A DNA stretch of 7,383 bases from RYN-433 sp036558265. Lineage in GTDB: Bacteria; Planctomycetota; Phycisphaerae; Tepidisphaerales; Tepidisphaeraceae. The stretch is from positions 1 through 7,383 of the forward strand of contig DATBFY010000271.1 of assembly GCA_036558265.1 (NCBI GenBank), read 5' to 3'. The translations under genes and the position numbers were made by a program. This document shows, one piece after another, positions 6,276-7,383 of the stretch. Numbering within the stretch: position 1 is the first letter of the stretch; each line of letters starts with the position of its first letter. The notes under the pieces were generated by a model. That model searched no databases. It saw nothing but the letters and a program-made list of their open reading frames with translations, and was not told the DNA's origin.

Positions 6276-6934
6276 CGATCTGGCGCCGCGCGCGTCACCC
6301 GCGCGTCACCGGCGCGCAACAAAATTGCGAGTTTTGGCGCACGCTGGCGAACCACCCCATGCTCGTTCATTCCGTCGGTCAGGTCCTCTACCCGACAGTC
6401 GAACACTGTGGCCAACCGCTCCAGCGTCTCCGGCAGCGCACGGCGTCGCCGCCCGCTCTCCATTTGCTCATAGGTGCCGACCGAATCCCACCCCATCCGC
6501 TTGGCCATCTCACGCTGGATCAGGCCGCAGGCCAGCCGTCGGCGCCGCATGGACGCCGGTGAGAACGCCACCGCCCGGTCGGGGAGCTTGGGCGCTTTCC
6601 ACAAGGACCAGAGGTACCGCGTGCCCTCGTTGAACTGCTCGACCCCCAGCGCCCGCCGCCACTTGACCACGGTGGCCACGCCCGCGCCCCACCAGTACTG
6701 GATCGCGGCGGCGGATTCACAGCGGATCGCGCGGGCCAGCTCGTCGGACATCAGCACCGCGCCCCGGCCGCCGCGGCCGACCCGCAGCAGCGGCCAGGGG
6801 ATGCGGCCCTCGGTCCAGCCGCAGACCGTCGCCTTGCCGTAAACGAGGCATGTGGCGGTCCGGCCGGCGCGGGCGACGGGGACTTTATACGGGCCGTGCA
6901 GCAGCGGGTACTCGCGCAGGCGGGGCGGCGGCAT
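6245..6934 (-). CDS. Putative DNA-binding protein: planctomycete-type WWG/WRRALGV module plus C-terminal XRE helix-turn-helix
   Basis: 229 residues. The ATG at 6934 is the first possible start after an in-frame TAG at 6950-6952. Residues about 13-110 (HGPYKVPV, VYGKATVCGW, GRIPWP, SDELARAI, WWGAGVATVVKWRRALGV, NEGTRYL) resemble uncharacterised planctomycete proteins I recall; the ESAAAIQYWWGAG to WRRALGV part itself looks like a helix-turn-helix. Residues about 129-186 are an XRE/Cro fold: QREMAKRMGWDSVGTYEQMESG, here split as QREMAKRMGW and TYEQMESG, then ETLERLATVFDCRVEDLTD. The tail (187-229) contains a single CPEC pair that may be produced by a frameshift (see the 11-bp repeat). The likely role is transcription regulation, with unknown target. 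It is 121 bases downstream of the membrane gene on the same strand and convergent with the beta-helix gene. Confidence 0.8.
   Translation of the reverse strand: MPPPRLREYPLLHGPYKVPVARAGRTATCLVYGKATVCGWTEGRIPWPLLRVGRGGRGAVLMSDELARAIRCESAAAIQYWWGAGVATVVKWRRALGVEQFNEGTRYLWSLWKAPKLPDRAVAFSPASMRRRRLACGLIQREMAKRMGWDSVGTYEQMESGRRRRALPETLERLATVFDCRVEDLTDGMNEHGVVRQRAPKLAILLRAGDARVTRAAPDRCPECGTIPT
6289..6310. repeat. Perfect 11-bp tandem duplication (two copies) near the 3' end of the XRE gene
   Basis: Units CGCGCGTCACC at 6289-6299 and 6300-6310 are identical and adjacent; neither flank continues the repeat. Eleven is not a multiple of three, so gain or loss of one unit changes the frame of the XRE gene. 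With one unit removed, the XRE frame continues without a stop into the frame of the ORF ending at 6087. Confidence 0.92.
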
Positions 6935-7055
6935 GGGCGAGGAATATAACTATCGCTGGCGAAGGGCGGACGCGCCGCTCGCGGTTACCAACAGGCACGA
7001 GCGACGCCAAGGTCCTTCCCTCTGTCCATCCCGGCGTCCACCGATCAGCTCGCGT
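6935..7055. other. Intergenic gap between the two - strand genes
   Basis: These 121 bases contain no supported gene. Besides the possible -10 box at 6943-6948 there is a 6-bp hairpin (arms 6964-6969 and 6975-6980, one G-T pair, 5-base loop) without a T-run on either strand. The size of the gap would allow a separate promoter for the XRE gene. Confidence 0.4.
6943..6948 (-). promoter_or_regulatory. Possible -10 box for the XRE gene, placed for a leaderless transcript
   Basis: On the - strand TATATT (five of six with TATAAT) lies eight bases before the ATG at 6934, in otherwise very GC-rich DNA. A start site about seven to eight bases after a -10 box would fall at the ATG itself, and no Shine-Dalgarno sequence is visible. 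No good -35 match is seen at 16-17 bases, so this is weak. Confidence 0.25.
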
Positions 7056-7383
7056 TTAGCTCGTCGTCTCGTCGTGTCGCGCGACCGCCGCCCGCACGAG
7101 CGATCGGAGCTGCGCCGACGAGCGGCAGTGATACCGGAGCACCGACCCGGCAATCCACGCGATCGCCGTGCACGGGGCGGCGACGAGGACGCCGATCATG
7201 ACCCGCGGGTCGGCTCCCGCACGCCAGAGCACGAGCGACGCGATCAGGCCGACCGGCAGGATCGCCCAGCCGGCGCGCATCAGCATCACGTGCCGCCTCG
7301 CAATGCTACGCATCGTGGGGTCGTCCGCGCATCGCGCCAGGATCTCCTGGCGCCGTGCCTGCGGGAGCGGCGTCAGTTCGGGC
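7056..7383 (-). CDS. Small integral membrane protein with two helices (5' partial)
   Basis: The frame is open to the window edge. An ATG at 7313 exists, but the 23 residues before it (PELTPLPQARRQEILARC, then ADDPT) read as ordinary coding sequence with high GC at third positions, so the true start probably lies outside the window. The visible 108 residues comprise a polar, partly basic N-terminal stretch that looks helical (about 1-33), two hydrophobic helices (about 37-53, WAILPVGLIASLVLW, and 60-81, VMIGVLVAAPCTAIAWIAG), and a short Arg-rich C-terminal tail ending HDETTS. Two helices with polar ends suggest an inner-membrane hairpin with both ends in the cytoplasm. I do not recognise a named family and assign no function. 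The stop is TAA at 7056-7058, 121 bases upstream of the XRE gene. Confidence 0.7.
   Translation of the reverse strand, partial: PELTPLPQARRQEILARCADDPTMRSIARRHVMLMRAGWAILPVGLIASLVLWRAGADPRVMIGVLVAAPCTAIAWIAGSVLRYHCRSSAQLRSLVRAAVARHDETTS

Noticed and set aside
6510..6720. Two short - strand frames inside the XRE gene
   Set aside because: Gly/Arg-rich out-of-frame readings of the XRE gene; no coding signal beyond GC content.
6214..6842. Overlapping + strand frames opposite the XRE gene
   Set aside because: They are Pro/Arg/Ser-rich readings antisense to a protein with a clear XRE fold, and have no domain of their own.
7311..7313. ATG at 7313 as the start of the membrane protein
   Set aside because: The frame stays open to the window edge, with protein-like sequence before this ATG, so an upstream start is more likely. 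It remains possible.

Overview
The window looks like a GC-rich chromosome segment from a Planctomycetota bacterium. Three kinds of evidence point there. The first gene is a Ser/Thr kinase with a membrane anchor and kinesin-light-chain-type TPRs, in a layout typical of the phylum. The second is a giant secreted right-handed beta-helix protein that carries an N-terminal LEPRRLL motif (the LEPR-XLL export region) and ends in a dockerin-like double Ca-binding motif. The third is a DNA-binding-type protein whose front half (IPWP, WWGxGxxTVxxWRRALGV) resembles uncharacterised planctomycete proteins I remember. Class and genus cannot be fixed from this window. No rRNA, tRNA, CRISPR, transposase or phage gene is visible.

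Layout on the + strand: 1-1884 is the 3' part of the kinase/TPR gene, cut by the window edge so that most of the catalytic domain is missing. After a 72-base gap with a good ribosome binding site, 1957-6024 encodes a complete 1355-residue surface or secreted protein. It is built as export motif, three beta-helix modules (each opening with a CSLREA-like xLREA segment and closing with a choice-of-anchor-Q-like DNGG...GAxE segment), a Big_5-like Ig domain, a dockerin and a short basic tail. Two exact internal duplications (32 and 45 bases, each about one helix coil apart) and a Cys/Ser ladder show the helix was built by coil duplication. GC drops from about two thirds in the helix to about one half in the dockerin and tail.

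Layout on the - strand, convergent with the above: a 5'-truncated two-helix membrane protein (7383-7056), then a 229-residue protein with a C-terminal XRE helix-turn-helix (6934-6245), then a small one-helix ORF (6275-6087) overlapping its end.

The most interesting detail is at 6289-6310. A perfect 11-bp tandem duplication sits near the 3' end of the XRE gene. Removing one copy on paper joins the XRE frame exactly to the frame of the small membrane ORF. The two ORFs may therefore be one gene split by an 11-bp duplication (mutation, slippage switch or assembly error), which would make the ancestral product a membrane-anchored XRE protein. No operon logic links the two + strand genes beyond adjacency. 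I see no clearly new multi-gene system here.
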